In this document: positions 45,032-54,756 of the stretch, piece by piece
Layout: each line of letters opens with the position of its first letter
How positions within the stretch are numbered: position 1 is the first letter of the stretch
Assembly (NCBI RefSeq): GCF_900206265.1
Contig: NZ_LT907782.1
Span: forward strand, 2,666,001 to 2,730,000
Direction of reading: 5' to 3'
DNA from: Nitrosomonas ureae
Lineage (GTDB): Bacteria; Pseudomonadota; Gammaproteobacteria; Burkholderiales; Nitrosomonadaceae
Length of the DNA stretch: 64,000 nucleotides
Program-made: the position numbers and the translations under genes
The notes under the pieces: generated by a model
The model's input: only the letters and a program-made list of their open reading frames with translations
Database searches by the model: none
What the model was told of the DNA's origin: nothing

Positions 45032-45844
45032 ATGACATCTGACCATTTAATTGAAGTCAGCGATCTGAATTTCTCCTATGATACGCGCGCGATTCTGAAG
45101 GGCATCGATATGACCATGCGGCGTGGGCAGGTTATTGCGGTGATGGGCGGCAGCGGGTCGGGCAAAACAACCTTGCTGCGATTAATCAGCGGCGCGATTC
45201 AACCCACCTCGGGATACGTGAAATTTGCGGGAGAAGTGGTGCATGAACTGGATCGTGATGCGTTGTTTAAGCTGCGGCGCAAAATGGGCATGTTATTTCA
45301 GTTTGGCGCATTGTTTACGGACTTGTCCGTATTTGACAATGTGGCATTTCAGATGCGTGAACATACCAATTTGCCGGAATCGATGATTCGCGATCTGGTA
45401 TTGATGAAATTGCATGCGGTCGGTTTGCGCGGCGCGCATCGTTTGATGCCCAATGAATTATCCGGCGGAATGGCGCGGCGCGTGGCTTTGGCCCGATCGA
45501 TCGCGTTGGATCCGATGTTGATCATGTATGACGAGCCATTTACCGGGCTTGATCCGATTTCGCTCAGTGTGATTGGTAATCTGATTCGCCGGCTAACTGA
45601 TTCACTCGGCATGACTTCGATTGTGGTCACGCATGATGTGCAGGAATCCTTGAAAATTGTTGATTATGTCTATTTTATTGCGGATGGCGTGATAGCAGCC
45701 GAAGGCACGCCCAAGGAAGTGCGCGAATCTGTCGCGCCCTTTGTGCATCAATTTATTCATGGCGAAGAGGATGGGCCGGTACCCTTTCATTATCCTGCCC
45801 AGGCCTATCGGAAGGATTTGAATCTGGAGGATTGCGTTGCCTAG
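45032..45844 (+). CDS. mlaF: Phospholipid transport ATP-binding protein MlaF
   Basis: 270 residues. ABC ATPase with Walker A GGSGSGKTT near residue 36, signature LSGGMARR near 145 and Walker B MLIMYDEPF near 160. With MlaE, MlaD and MlaB it forms the inner-membrane complex that moves phospholipids between inner and outer membrane. ATG 45032 gives the usual N-terminus; a TTG at 45020 lies upstream. It overlaps mlaE by 8 bases. Confidence 0.92.
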   Translation: MTSDHLIEVSDLNFSYDTRAILKGIDMTMRRGQVIAVMGGSGSGKTTLLRLISGAIQPTSGYVKFAGEVVHELDRDALFKLRRKMGMLFQFGALFTDLSVFDNVAFQMREHTNLPESMIRDLVLMKLHAVGLRGAHRLMPNELSGGMARRVALARSIALDPMLIMYDEPFTGLDPISLSVIGNLIRRLTDSLGMTSIVVTHDVQESLKIVDYVYFIADGVIAAEGTPKEVRESVAPFVHQFIHGEEDGPVPFHYPAQAYRKDLNLEDCVA

Positions 45845-46634
45845 GCGGATCGTATCCGGTATTCGGAATATCGGGCATCGTGTGATTGAAAGTATCTGGC
45901 GGCTGGGTATTGCCAGCCGTTTTTTTATTCTGGTGTTATTAAAATCAGGTACCAGCTTGCGCCGGTTTAATCTGGTCATACGGGAGTTGTATTTTACCGG
46001 TGTCTTGTCGCTGATCATTATCGTGGTATCAGGCTTGTTCGTGGGAATGGTGCTGGGTTTGCAGGGCTATGAAACATTGCAGAAATACGGTTCGGAGTCA
46101 GCCGTGGGCACGCTGGTTGCGCTGTCTTTGGTGCGGGAACTGGGCCCGGTCGTGGCAGCGTTATTGTTTGCCAGCCGCGCGGGTTCTGCAATTACTGCAG
46201 AAATAGGCTTGATGAAAGCAACCGAGCAATTGGCGGCGATGGGAATGATGGCCGTTGACCCGATTGCTCGCGTCGTCGCTCCGCGGTTCTGGGCTGGCGT
46301 GATTTCCATGCCGTTTCTGGCGGCAATGTTTTCCGTGATGGGTGTTTTTGGCGGTTATCTGGTTACTGTGATATTCATCGGCGTGGATGAAGGTTCCTAT
46401 TGGTCGCAGATGCAAAGTGCGGTTGATTTCCGCTTTGATATTTTGAATGGTTTTATTAAAAGTTGTTTTTTTGGTGTGGCGGTTACCGCGATTGCGGTTT
46501 TTGAAGGGTATGATGCGCCGCCCACGGCAGAAGGCGTATCCGGCGCGACTACGCGCACGGTTGTGACTTCTTCGTTAGTCATTTTAGGACTTGATTTTAT
46601 TTTGACCGCTTTCATGTTTAGAGGGGTGAGTTAA
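45837..46634 (+). CDS. mlaE: Phospholipid transport permease MlaE
   Basis: 265 residues with about five or six membrane helices. Conserved stretches FVGMVLGLQGYETLQKYG and LVRELGPVVAALLFASRAGSA are typical of MlaE. It starts inside mlaF (8-base overlap) and its stop overlaps the mlaD ATG by one base, so translation is coupled. Confidence 0.92.
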   Translation: MPRRIVSGIRNIGHRVIESIWRLGIASRFFILVLLKSGTSLRRFNLVIRELYFTGVLSLIIIVVSGLFVGMVLGLQGYETLQKYGSESAVGTLVALSLVRELGPVVAALLFASRAGSAITAEIGLMKATEQLAAMGMMAVDPIARVVAPRFWAGVISMPFLAAMFSVMGVFGGYLVTVIFIGVDEGSYWSQMQSAVDFRFDILNGFIKSCFFGVAVTAIAVFEGYDAPPTAEGVSGATTRTVVTSSLVILGLDFILTAFMFRGVS

Positions 46635-47101
46635 TGCAGCGGACAACGATGGATTTATGGGTGGGATTGTTTGTGGTTATGGGGATTATTGCGCTCATGA
46701 TCCTGAGTCTCAAGGTCGGTAATCTGAATGTGTACAATCCTTCACAAAGCTATGTAATTACGGGTAATTTTGAGAATATCGGTGGTCTGAAGATTCGTGC
46801 GCCCGTTAAAAGCGCGGGCGTCGTCGTTGGGCGTGTAACGAACATTCAATTTAGTACGGAAACTTACGACGCAGTCGTGACGATGAGCATGGATGCCCGG
46901 TTTCAATTTCCTAAAGATACGTTCGCCAGCATCTTGACGTCGGGGTTATTGGGGGAACAGTACATTGGGTTGGCTGCGGGTGGCGATGAGGCGATGCTCA
47001 AAGCGGGCGATAAAATCATGAAAACCAATTCGGCCATGGTGCTTGAGGAATTAATCGGACGTTTTTTATTTAATAAAGCGGCGGAGGATGATTCTTTCTA
47101 A
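46634..47101 (+). CDS. mlaD: Phospholipid-binding protein MlaD
   Basis: 155 residues: one N-terminal membrane helix, then a single MCE domain (FENIGGLKIRAPVKSAGVVVGRV near residue 40) and LGEQYIGLAAGG near 110. MlaD hexamers bind phospholipid in the periplasm. ATG at 46634 overlaps the mlaE stop by one base. The stop codon runs into a palindrome-ended insert that separates it from mlaC by about 220 bases. Confidence 0.9.
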   Translation: MQRTTMDLWVGLFVVMGIIALMILSLKVGNLNVYNPSQSYVITGNFENIGGLKIRAPVKSAGVVVGRVTNIQFSTETYDAVVTMSMDARFQFPKDTFASILTSGLLGEQYIGLAAGGDEAMLKAGDKIMKTNSAMVLEELIGRFLFNKAAEDDSF

Positions 47102-47246
47102 GGAACGCTCAATAATTGTCTGCGCCAGCGATCTGCTGCGTTAGGCGGTGCTCAAAAATTTGCCTGTCGCTATGGATATGTCACATTTCCTGCGCTCCGT
47201 CCGCCTTGCATCTCATCTTGCTCGCCCAATTATTCAACGTCTTCCT
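47101..47246. repeat. Candidate palindrome-ended insert between mlaD and mlaC
   Basis: AGGAACGCTCAATAATTG at one end and CAATTATTCAACGTCTTCCT at the other are imperfect inverted repeats about 146 bases apart. The interior is GC-richer than its surroundings. It encodes nothing apparent and looks like a short non-autonomous element or dispersed repeat. I see no target duplication, and there is no second copy in the window. Confidence 0.4.
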
Positions 47247-47321
47247 AATTCATTGGATTGTTAATTTTATTCTGGTTGGTTAGTATTGCAACTATACGAT
47301 TTTAAACTTGGTGAGGTGATA

Positions 47322-47942
47322 ATGAAAAGGTTTCTAGGGTTAATAATACTCATGCTTTCTAACTTTCTGGCATTGCCTGCATGGTCAATGGATCTGGCGC
47401 CGGACAGATTGGTCGATAAAACAGTCAAGGAAGTGATCGAGATTATCCAGCAGGATGAAGCGCTGAGAAATGGTGATAGAGAGAAAATGTTCGATTTGAT
47501 CGAAACTAAAATTCTGCCGCATTTCAATTTTACGCGCATGACGCAGCTTGCCATGGGGCAGCATTGGTCCAAAGCGCAGCCGGAGCAGCAAAACAGGATC
47601 GTGGATGAGTTCCGTACCCTGTTGGTACGCACGTATTCCAATGCATTGACAAGTTATCACGATGAAACGATTAAAGTAAATCCATTACCGGAGCTGGGCG
47701 ACCGCACTGAAACCACGGTACGTACCACGGTGATTCAAGGAAAAGGAAAAGAGCCGGTTCCGATCGATTACAGTATGGAAAAAAAACCGGATGGCTGGAA
47801 AGTCTATGATGTTACGGTGGCCGGCGTGAGTCTGGTGACGAATTATCGCGGAACATTCAACAGCCAGGTGCGTAAAGGTGGTGTGGATGGGCTTTTGAAG
47901 GCCTTGTCGGATAAAAACAAATCGCTTGAAGGCAAAAGATAG
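47322..47942 (+). CDS. mlaC: Phospholipid-binding protein MlaC (Ttg2D)
   Basis: 206 residues from ATG 47322, preceded by GGTGAGG-type spacing (TTGGTGAGGTGATA). Signal peptide cleaving near AWS. The mature part has the MlaC fold: HFNFTRMTQLAMGQHW, VRTYSNALTSY and WKVYDVTVAGVSLVTNYR. It carries phospholipid across the periplasm. mlaB follows after 2 bases. Confidence 0.9.
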   Translation: MKRFLGLIILMLSNFLALPAWSMDLAPDRLVDKTVKEVIEIIQQDEALRNGDREKMFDLIETKILPHFNFTRMTQLAMGQHWSKAQPEQQNRIVDEFRTLLVRTYSNALTSYHDETIKVNPLPELGDRTETTVRTTVIQGKGKEPVPIDYSMEKKPDGWKVYDVTVAGVSLVTNYRGTFNSQVRKGGVDGLLKALSDKNKSLEGKR

Positions 47943-47944
47943 TT

Positions 47945-48289
47945 GTGACGGTGAATCAATCGGGTTCTTGTGTCACCATGATTTTTCGCGATAACGACAA
48001 AATTATCGTGCAAGGCCCGGTTACCATAGATAATGTTGTGTTGCTGACGCAAAATGGAATTGCGCTGTTTGAGGATCAGCCCCTAACGATTGATCTGGAA
48101 AAAGTGTCCGAAGTTGATTCAACCATAATCAGCATGTTGCTCGAATGGTTGCGTGCAACCCGCAAGCATGCGCATAAGCTGCAGTTTGTGAATATGCCTT
48201 CAAGTCTCATCAGCCTGATTCAGTTATATGGGATGGCGGAGTTGATTCCGCTTCCGGTATCGCCCGTCATAGACCAAGGCTCTTCCTGA
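47945..48289 (+). CDS. mlaB: STAS-domain protein MlaB
   Basis: 114 residues with a STAS fold; FEDQPLTIDLEKVSEVDSTIIS contains the conserved Ser/Thr phosphate loop (DST). MlaB supports assembly of the MlaFEDB complex. GTG 47945 lies 2 bases after the mlaC stop; a second GTG (47951) is another option. Last of mlaFEDCB. Confidence 0.85.
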   Translation: MTVNQSGSCVTMIFRDNDKIIVQGPVTIDNVVLLTQNGIALFEDQPLTIDLEKVSEVDSTIISMLLEWLRATRKHAHKLQFVNMPSSLISLIQLYGMAELIPLPVSPVIDQGSS

Positions 48290-48341
48290 TCTGATGCGAT
48301 TTTGCTTTCGCTGAAGTTCTTACAGTTAAATTCTTTTTACA

Positions 48342-49259
48342 ATGTTACCAGCGATTGAAATCACACGCGTGTGTAAAAGCTTTGGGGGGATTCGCGCATT
48401 AGTCGATGTCGATCTGGAGATCCACCCAGGGGAATTTTTTGCGTTGCTGGGTCCCAATGGTGCCGGCAAAACAACGTTAATCAATATCATTGCTGGTTTG
48501 TCCCTGGCCAACAGTGGTTCGGTCAATGTAATGGGATACAACGTCACTACGCAATATCAGCAGGCGCGGTTAAACTTGGGGGTTGTTCCTCAGGAATTGG
48601 TGTTTGATCCTTTTTTCAGTGTGCGCGAGGTTTTACTCATTCAATCCGGTTACTACGGAATAAAGCACAATAATCGTTGGGTGGATGAAATTATTGAACG
48701 TCTCGATCTTGCTGACAAGGCCAATGCGAATATGCGCGCTTTATCCGGAGGTATGAAACGGCGTGTTCTGGTTGCGCAAGCATTGGTGCACAAGCCGCCT
48801 GTGATTATTCTGGATGAACCGACAGCGGGGGTGGATGTCGAATTGCGCCAGACATTATGGGAGTTCATCCAGCAACTTAACCACGATGGGCATACGATTG
48901 TTCTGACTACGCATTATTTGGAAGAGGCGGAAACACTGTGTAGCCGCGTGGCGATGCTGAAAGAAGGAAAAATTATCGCGTTGGATAGCACGCAGAATCT
49001 GATTGGAAAATTGGCTTCAGGTAACTCAGTAAAAATAAGATTGCTACCCGATCATTTACCACTGGCACTCCAGCCGTTACAAAAAAGCTGTAGTAACGGT
49101 TTGTATGAATTGAGAATAGATAATTATGCGCAAATAGAATTTATTTTATCGACTTTGAGAACTGAAAATACGCACGTACAAGAAATGTATTTGCAGCAAC
49201 CTGATCTGGAGGATGCTTTCGTCAGTCTCATCAGAAATAGCGGGAATAAACTGCAATGA
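48342..49259 (+). CDS. ABC transporter ATP-binding protein (YadG-like)
   Basis: 305 residues. Walker A LGPNGAGKTT near residue 38, signature ALSGGMKRR near 137 and Walker B VIILDEPTAGVD near 155. The C-terminal extension of about 80 residues is typical of ABC-2 exporters. It overlaps the permease by 4 bases. The pair resembles YadG/YadH, whose substrate is not known to me. Confidence 0.87.
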   Translation: MLPAIEITRVCKSFGGIRALVDVDLEIHPGEFFALLGPNGAGKTTLINIIAGLSLANSGSVNVMGYNVTTQYQQARLNLGVVPQELVFDPFFSVREVLLIQSGYYGIKHNNRWVDEIIERLDLADKANANMRALSGGMKRRVLVAQALVHKPPVIILDEPTAGVDVELRQTLWEFIQQLNHDGHTIVLTTHYLEEAETLCSRVAMLKEGKIIALDSTQNLIGKLASGNSVKIRLLPDHLPLALQPLQKSCSNGLYELRIDNYAQIEFILSTLRTENTHVQEMYLQQPDLEDAFVSLIRNSGNKLQ

Positions 49260-50011
49260 CCGGTTTTTTTACCTTGCTGCATAAAGAATTGCTGCGTTTC
49301 TGGAAGGTGGGTTTTCAAACCATCATTGCGCCGATGGTTTCTACGCTGTTGTATCTTCTGGTTTTCTTTCATGTGTTGGAAACGCGGACGGAAGTTTATC
49401 CGGAAGTGGCGTATGCCGTTTTTTTAATTCCTGGATTGATCATGATGGCAGTGATCCAGAATGCCTTTGCCAACTCATCTTCCAGCATCATTCAATCCAA
49501 GATTAGTGGCAACATCGTGTTTGTTTTGCTTTCACCTCTGACGTATCGCGCCATATTCTTTGCTTACATTCTGGCATCCATTGTGCGGGGGCTTTTGGTT
49601 GGTTTGGGTGTTTATGTAGTGACATTGATATTTTTTGATATTCCGCTACTATTACCCCTGTGGGCAATATTGTTTGTCATTCTGGGAAGCGCAATACTGG
49701 GCGCATTGGGGTTAATTGCAGGAATTCTGGCTGATAAGTTTGATCAATTAGCGGCTTTCCAGAATTTTATAATTTTACCGCTCACGTTTTTATCAGGTGT
49801 TTTTTATACCATACATTCATTGCCGGTCAGTTGGCAGTACTTATCTCATTTGAATCCATTTTTCTATATGATTGATGGATTTCGCTACGGATTTTTTGGG
49901 GTATCAGATATCTCGCCTCATATCAGCTTAGTGATAGTTTCGGTGAGTTTGATTGTGATATCCGTGGTGACCATCAAATTGCTTAGAAGTGGATATAAAC
50001 TGAGGCAGTAA
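49256..50011 (+). CDS. ABC-2 type transporter permease (YadH-like)
   Basis: 251 residues with six membrane helices. The ABC2_membrane family features are FLIPGLIMMAVIQNAFANSS near 60 and LPLTFLSGVFYTIHSLP near 175. It pairs with the ATPase just upstream (ATGA overlap). Its position between mlaB and a BolA gene matches gene orders I recall in other betaproteobacteria. Confidence 0.87.
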   Translation: MTGFFTLLHKELLRFWKVGFQTIIAPMVSTLLYLLVFFHVLETRTEVYPEVAYAVFLIPGLIMMAVIQNAFANSSSSIIQSKISGNIVFVLLSPLTYRAIFFAYILASIVRGLLVGLGVYVVTLIFFDIPLLLPLWAILFVILGSAILGALGLIAGILADKFDQLAAFQNFIILPLTFLSGVFYTIHSLPVSWQYLSHLNPFFYMIDGFRYGFFGVSDISPHISLVIVSVSLIVISVVTIKLLRSGYKLRQ

Positions 50012-50059
50012 TAATTTAGCTTTATACAAAATACGCATCATGCTTTAAGGAGAATTACA

Positions 50060-50305
50060 ATGCTTACCGCAGAGAATATTAAAACTTATATTGAATCATC
50101 GCTGCCTTGTGAGCATGTGCAGGTAGAGGGAGACGATGGGGTTCATTTTCATGCACTGATCGTCAGTCCTGAATTTAACGGAAAGAATGTCGTGCAACAG
50201 CACCAATTGGTTTACAAATCTTTGGGCGATAAAATGAAGCAGGAAATTCATGCACTATCGATGAAAACATTGACGCCTGCACAATGGGCAGCAATATCCC
50301 AATGA
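50060..50305 (+). CDS. ibaG: BolA/IbaG-family protein
   Basis: 81 residues of BolA fold: KTYIESSLPCEHVQVEGDDG, then HFHALIVSPEFNGKNVVQQHQLVYKSLGDKM with the conserved His. IbaG-type proteins bind iron-sulfur clusters with monothiol glutaredoxins. AAGGAGAATTACA precedes the ATG. Next to mla genes as in E. coli, where ibaG follows mlaB. Confidence 0.85.
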   Translation: MLTAENIKTYIESSLPCEHVQVEGDDGVHFHALIVSPEFNGKNVVQQHQLVYKSLGDKMKQEIHALSMKTLTPAQWAAISQ

Positions 50306-50388
50306 TTCTATCGTGGACAATATCGGCTGATATAGCTTAATCGAAGGATAATTTATTATCACTCCTTACTTACTGATCTGGAATTTCA

Positions 50389-51168
50389 TTGTTTAGACTA
50401 CTGGGTGCCTTTGTCGGGTTTTTCATCTTTGGCTTTTTGGGTATTTTCCTGGGCTATTTTATCGGAAGTTTTATAGACCGATTCAACGCGTATGGTTCTG
50501 TTGGAATGAATCCATTTAATGCTGCGCGCCGTCAATCAGTCTTCCTGGAAACTACTTTTATATTGATGGGTAAGCTGGCGAAAGCGGATGGGCGTGTCTC
50601 TGAAACCGAGGTGTCGCATGTGGAGCAGTTCATGCAGAAACTGGGCATGACGCGCGAACACCGGTTAAAGGCTATCGCCTTATTCAAGCAAGGTTCATCG
50701 GTTAACTATGATATTCATCCGCAAATTGGCGAGTTCCTTTCTGTATGCGGTGCATCCGGTAACTTGAAACAGATGTTGCTGGTGTATTTGATCATCATGG
50801 GATTATCGGATGGGCAACTGAACTCTGCCGAAGAAAACCTTTTGCGAGAAATTGCCGGGCGTCTGGGGTATCATTACGCGGCATTCGATCACTTGCTTGA
50901 TATGGTGAAGAATCAAATGCATTTTGCCGGCGGGCAAACAAGCTCGCCCAGTGCATTGGAGGATGCCTACCGGGCGCTGGGTATCAGTAAGGATAGTACG
51001 GACCAGGAAGTCAAACGTGCTTATCGTAAACTGATGAGCCAATATCATCCGGATAAATTGATGGGTCAGGGCGTACCGGAGGAAATGGTTGCGATGGCAA
51101 CCGAGCAAGCCAAAGAAGTGCAGACTGCCTATGATTTAATCAAGAAGAGCCGAGAGCAGAATCGCTAA
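50389..51168 (+). CDS. djlA: DjlA-like membrane-anchored J-domain co-chaperone
   Basis: 259 residues: an N-terminal glycine-rich membrane helix (about 3-28), a TerB-like helical domain (about 55-165), then a C-terminal J domain, YRALGISKDSTDQEVKRAYR with the intact HPD (YHPDKL) near 225. It should recruit DnaK at the inner membrane. Start is a TTG at 50389 with a GGA about 8 bases upstream; no ATG fits the helix. Contrast the HPD-less J-like protein at 28300. Confidence 0.82.
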   Translation: MFRLLGAFVGFFIFGFLGIFLGYFIGSFIDRFNAYGSVGMNPFNAARRQSVFLETTFILMGKLAKADGRVSETEVSHVEQFMQKLGMTREHRLKAIALFKQGSSVNYDIHPQIGEFLSVCGASGNLKQMLLVYLIIMGLSDGQLNSAEENLLREIAGRLGYHYAAFDHLLDMVKNQMHFAGGQTSSPSALEDAYRALGISKDSTDQEVKRAYRKLMSQYHPDKLMGQGVPEEMVAMATEQAKEVQTAYDLIKKSREQNR

Positions 51169-51199
51169 ACGCCTGATAAAATCAATCATTCGTTGAATC

Positions 51200-51808
51200 A
51201 TGAAGCCGCTCCTGTACACATTCCGCCGTTGTCCGTTTGCGATTCGTGCCCGGCTGGCGATTAAGGTTAGCGGAGTGGCAGTGCAAATGCAGGAAGTCAG
51301 CTTGCGTGCTAAACCAATAGCAATGCTGGAATGTTCACCCAAAGGCACCGTGCCGGTGTTGAAGTTAGCCGATGGTAGCGTGCTTGAGCAAAGCCTGGAC
51401 ATCATGCAGTGGGCGCTTTCCATCAATGATCCCGAGCATTGGCTGGAGAGTGATCTGGAGAAGTCCAATGCAGTCATGTCCTTGATTCGGAAAAATGACG
51501 AATCATTTAAACCGGCGCTGGATCTGTATAAGTATGCCGTGCGCTTTCCGGAGCATTCCGAAACGTATTACCGTGAACAAGCAGAACCCTTTTTAGCCGA
51601 TCTGAACTCACGATTGAGTAAAGATGGTTACTTGATGAGTGGCCGCTATACATTGGCGGATATGGCGATCTTTCCTTTCATCCGGCAGTTTTGTAATGTC
51701 AACCCGGATTGGTTCTATTCATCTTCCTATCTTCATCTGGTTGCGTGGTTAGATCGTTTGATCAGTTCGCAGCTATTTCAAGATGTAATGCAGAAAGAAA
51801 CCGATTGA
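51200..51808 (+). CDS. Glutathione S-transferase-family protein
   Basis: 202 residues with a thioredoxin-like N-terminal domain (RRCPFAIRARLAIKVSG, CPxA-type motif near residue 11, SPKGTVPVL near 50) and an all-helical C-terminal domain. The reaction is not known. A 141-bp mobile element begins 7 bases after the stop. Confidence 0.78.
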   Translation: MKPLLYTFRRCPFAIRARLAIKVSGVAVQMQEVSLRAKPIAMLECSPKGTVPVLKLADGSVLEQSLDIMQWALSINDPEHWLESDLEKSNAVMSLIRKNDESFKPALDLYKYAVRFPEHSETYYREQAEPFLADLNSRLSKDGYLMSGRYTLADMAIFPFIRQFCNVNPDWFYSSSYLHLVAWLDRLISSQLFQDVMQKETD

Positions 51809-51814
51809 TTAAAA

Positions 51815-51955
51815 GAGACCTTTGCACGGTGTCATGAGCGGTACCAGAATAAGGCAAAAATTTGCGAAAAAGCGGAGTTTACACGAGGTAAATGAGCATT
51901 TTTCGCAAATTTTTAACGCAATTATCGTGCCGCGCAGTAACCGTGCAAAGGTCGC
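51815..51955 (+). mobile_element. 141-bp MITE-like element, copy 2
   Basis: Terminal inverted repeats GAGACCTTTGCACGGT and ACCGTGCAAAGGTCGC. Flanked by TAAAA direct repeats (51810-51814 and 51956-51960). Same sequence as the copy at 43645 read in opposite direction, with three mismatches in 141 bases, one of them at the outer end. The interior can fold into a long hairpin. Non-coding. Confidence 0.82.
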
Positions 51956-52338
51956 TAAAAATTCGACGTTCCTGGAGCATCCATAAAATACCCTTCTCAT
52001 CCCTAGACTCAAAGATTGTATCTGCTAGCCTAGAGCCATTCTGAAAGAACAAAAGAGTGAGGGAATGTAGTGGGTGTTTGCCCTGTAGTAAGCGAACTTG
52101 TGAATTTTGCGATCTGAACCTGAGCGCTGGATGTACTATTTTGTTTTAGGCCATTCCCATGGCGGTATGGGTGCAGGATTTTGCCACAATGTTGATACCG
52201 GTTTAAAATTGACCACCCATTACGGTTGAAATTTGACCAGGGGAAAATAGAGCGCAGGATACTACGCATCTGTGGATAAGTCGACCAGACTGGATTGGTA
52301 ATTTGCCTCCTGTTGATGTTTTAGTTTGTTGTAATTGA

Positions 52339-53148
52339 CTACGAATCGACCAGATTTTCTTCTGGAGAATATTTTTCTTTTTCCCGCTGCTGTATTCTGA
52401 TCTTTGCATTGGCTGTACTTTGTTTGTAGCGGAAAGACTCGTTGCCGGTTTCGATGATGTGGCAATGGTGTGTGAGTCGATCCAGCAGCGCTGTAGTCAT
52501 TTTGGCGTCGATGAATACGATGCTCCATTCTGCGAATGCGAGGTTGGTGGTGATAATGATACTGGTACGTTCATACAACCTGGAGAGTAGATGAAACAAT
52601 AGTGCGCCACCGGCTTGTGAGAATGGCAGATAGCCCAGTTCGTCGAGAATGACCAGGTCGATCTGCAACAGCCGCAAGGCAAGCCTGCCTTGTTTGCCCG
52701 CTGATTTTTCTTGTTCCAGACTATTGGCCAGATCGATGGCGCTGAAGAAGCGTACCTTTTTATTGTGATGCTGGATGCCTGAAGTGCCGATGGCAATGGC
52801 CAGGTGTGTTTTGCCAGTACCGGTGCCGCCGACCAACACCAGGTTCTGTGCAGCGGCTGTAAATTCCATTGTAGCCAGCTGATGAATCAGTTGCTGATCG
52901 ACTTTGGACTGACTGAAGTCGAAGCCCTGTAAGTGGCGCTGCACCGGGAATCTGGCAGCTTGTGTCTGATAGCGAATGGAACGGAGGTTGCGCTCGGTTG
53001 TTTCAGCCTGGAGTAACTGGTTTAGCAGTGTGTCTGCGAAATTAAAACTGTCAGCGACATCGGGCGTATTCTGTTGCCTCAGTTCAGCATAGGAGCTGGC
53101 CATGCCATATAATTTCAGCGCTTTGAATTGCGCAAGTATGTCAGACAT
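52339..53148 (-). CDS. istB: IS21 helper ATPase IstB
   Basis: 269 residues. Walker [13 protein letters not shown] near residue 105 and Walker [12 protein letters not shown] near 165, with [17 protein letters not shown], are typical of IstB. It assists IstA in target selection. The C-terminal tail is basic. The ATG at 53148 overlaps the end of istA by 8 bases. Confidence 0.93.
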   Translation of the reverse strand: MSDILAQFKALKLYGMASSYAELRQQNTPDVADSFNFADTLLNQLLQAETTERNLRSIRYQTQAARFPVQRHLQGFDFSQSKVDQQLIHQLATMEFTAAAQNLVLVGGTGTGKTHLAIAIGTSGIQHHNKKVRFFSAIDLANSLEQEKSAGKQGRLALRLLQIDLVILDELGYLPFSQAGGALLFHLLSRLYERTSIIITTNLAFAEWSIVFIDAKMTTALLDRLTHHCHIIETGNESFRYKQSTANAKIRIQQREKEKYSPEENLVDS

Positions 53149-54640
53149 GCGGCACCTCTTTGGTGTTCAAACGATCATAGCGCGCCGTATCGGCCTGCGG
53201 TTCTTCATTGAGTTTCAGTGTTGTTTCCACTGACGCTGGTACGTCGGTGTATTTCAGCCGTGCCAATACATTGGCAACATGCTCGGCACTGGGCACGCCG
53301 GATTCCAGCACCAGTTCAACAGCGACCAGCACAGCTTCCAGCCCATGCGTCGGCACCAGGCTGAGCACTTTTGCCATGATTCGATCGGCCTGCTGACGTT
53401 CTCTGCGCCTCAGTGCAATCTGCAGTTGCAGCAAAGGTGCCGGTAGTTCGGCGAATGGCGCACCGTTGCGCAAGGCCCCCGGTTTCTTCTCAATGACCGG
53501 GATATAGTGCTGCCAGTTATAGCTGACCTGGTCGCTATCCATCAGACGACTATGACAGGCTGCTACGGCATTGTCATGGACGATCTCGATACGGTCGGCA
53601 TACTGATGAACGGCCACCACCTGATTGACCAGACGACAGGGAACGGAATACCGGTTGCGCAGTAATGTAACCAGACACGTGCTGGATACCCGCGCCAATA
53701 CTTCGATATAGCCATCGAACGGTGCTGGCATCGGCATCAGGTACAGTTGTTCTTGTTCCAGTGCATCGGCAAGGGTAATGCCCGCATAATCCGGATGCTC
53801 GATTTCAGACCACAGTCCGCGACAGCGCGTTTCAAGCCATCTGTTTAAGTCATCGAATGAGCCAAACTGTTGTTGCTTGGCTTCATTCCATATGCGGCGG
53901 CGCATATCCTGAACATTCTTCTCGACAACACCCTTTTCCCAGCCGGAAGCCACATTGCAGAAATCAGGATCGAACAGGTAATGTGCCGTCATCGCAAAGA
54001 AGCGCGTATTCACCACACGTCCATTGCCCTTAGACACCTTGTCCACGGCGGTCTTCATGTTGTCGTAAATGCCGCGTTTCGGCACACCACCAAAAGTAGT
54101 GAATGCCCGGGTATGCGCATCAAACAGCATTTCGTGACTTTGTGACGGATAAGCCGACAACATGAAAGTACGGCTGGCGCATAGCTTGGTATGGGCTGCC
54201 AGTACCTTGCGGTGGATGCCGCCGATCACCAGCCATTCTTCGCTCCAGTCAAACTGGAATGCTTCACCCAGCGCAAACTTCAGCGGCACATACGCCGCTT
54301 TACTCTGATTCCCTCGATTGCGCCAGTTGCGAACAAAGTCACATACAATCGTATAACCGCCTGTATAACCCTCGTTCAATATCTCTTTGAACAACATCAA
54401 CGCCGTGCGCCGGTCCTTCTTCGGACGACGCGCATCCGCTTCCAGCGCTAACATTAACCTGGATTCAAACGGTGTCAACTTGCCAGGCTTCTTCGCCCTT
54501 TGATATTTAACCGCGCTGTCGCTTGGCACTTTCAACCACTTCTTGACCGTGTTCCGCGACAAACTCGTTCTTCGTTGAATCTCATTAATTGACAGATGTT
54601 CACGGTAAAACATCCGTCGTATCTTTGCATACATAACCAT
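53141..54640 (-). CDS. istA: IS21 transposase IstA
   Basis: About 499 residues: an N-terminal helix-turn-helix ([20 protein letters not shown]), a DDE core with [12 protein letters not shown] near residue 130, [13 protein letters not shown] near 190 and [10 protein letters not shown] near 235 (D, D, E), and a C-terminal beta domain. The ATG at 54640 follows GAGGTGATTACC; GTG 54649 is a less likely start. Intact, so the element could still be active. Confidence 0.92.
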   Translation of the reverse strand: MVMYAKIRRMFYREHLSINEIQRRTSLSRNTVKKWLKVPSDSAVKYQRAKKPGKLTPFESRLMLALEADARRPKKDRRTALMLFKEILNEGYTGGYTIVCDFVRNWRNRGNQSKAAYVPLKFALGEAFQFDWSEEWLVIGGIHRKVLAAHTKLCASRTFMLSAYPSQSHEMLFDAHTRAFTTFGGVPKRGIYDNMKTAVDKVSKGNGRVVNTRFFAMTAHYLFDPDFCNVASGWEKGVVEKNVQDMRRRIWNEAKQQQFGSFDDLNRWLETRCRGLWSEIEHPDYAGITLADALEQEQLYLMPMPAPFDGYIEVLARVSSTCLVTLLRNRYSVPCRLVNQVVAVHQYADRIEIVHDNAVAACHSRLMDSDQVSYNWQHYIPVIEKKPGALRNGAPFAELPAPLLQLQIALRRRERQQADRIMAKVLSLVPTHGLEAVLVAVELVLESGVPSAEHVANVLARLKYTDVPASVETTLKLNEEPQADTARYDRLNTKEVPHV

Positions 54641-54756
54641 GGTAATCACCTCTTAAATTCTCCTGCCTAAAATTTAAGCAGGATACGGAAATTACCTGGT
54701 CAATTTTCAACCGTTACAACTAGCCTTTTCTGGTCAATTTTCGACCGGTGTCAACA

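Larger units (their letters stand above)
52190..54756 (-). mobile_element. IS21-family insertion sequence, complete
   Basis: Ends TGTTGATACCGGTTTAAAAT at the left and, read inward on the minus strand, TGTTGACACCGGTCGAAAAT at the right. Each end has a second inner GGTTGAAA.TTGACCAG repeat, the multiple-repeat ends usual for IS21. It carries intact istA and istB in the IS21 order, overlapping by 8 bases. Flanks CCACAA and GGCTGG do not match, so no target duplication is visible; one flank was probably altered after insertion. Confidence 0.88.

Noticed and set aside
52110..52220. Frame with GHSHGGMGAG, like a serine-hydrolase nucleophile elbow
   Set aside because: Only about 30 codons between stops and it crosses the IS21 end; too short to call, possibly a scrap of a lost gene.
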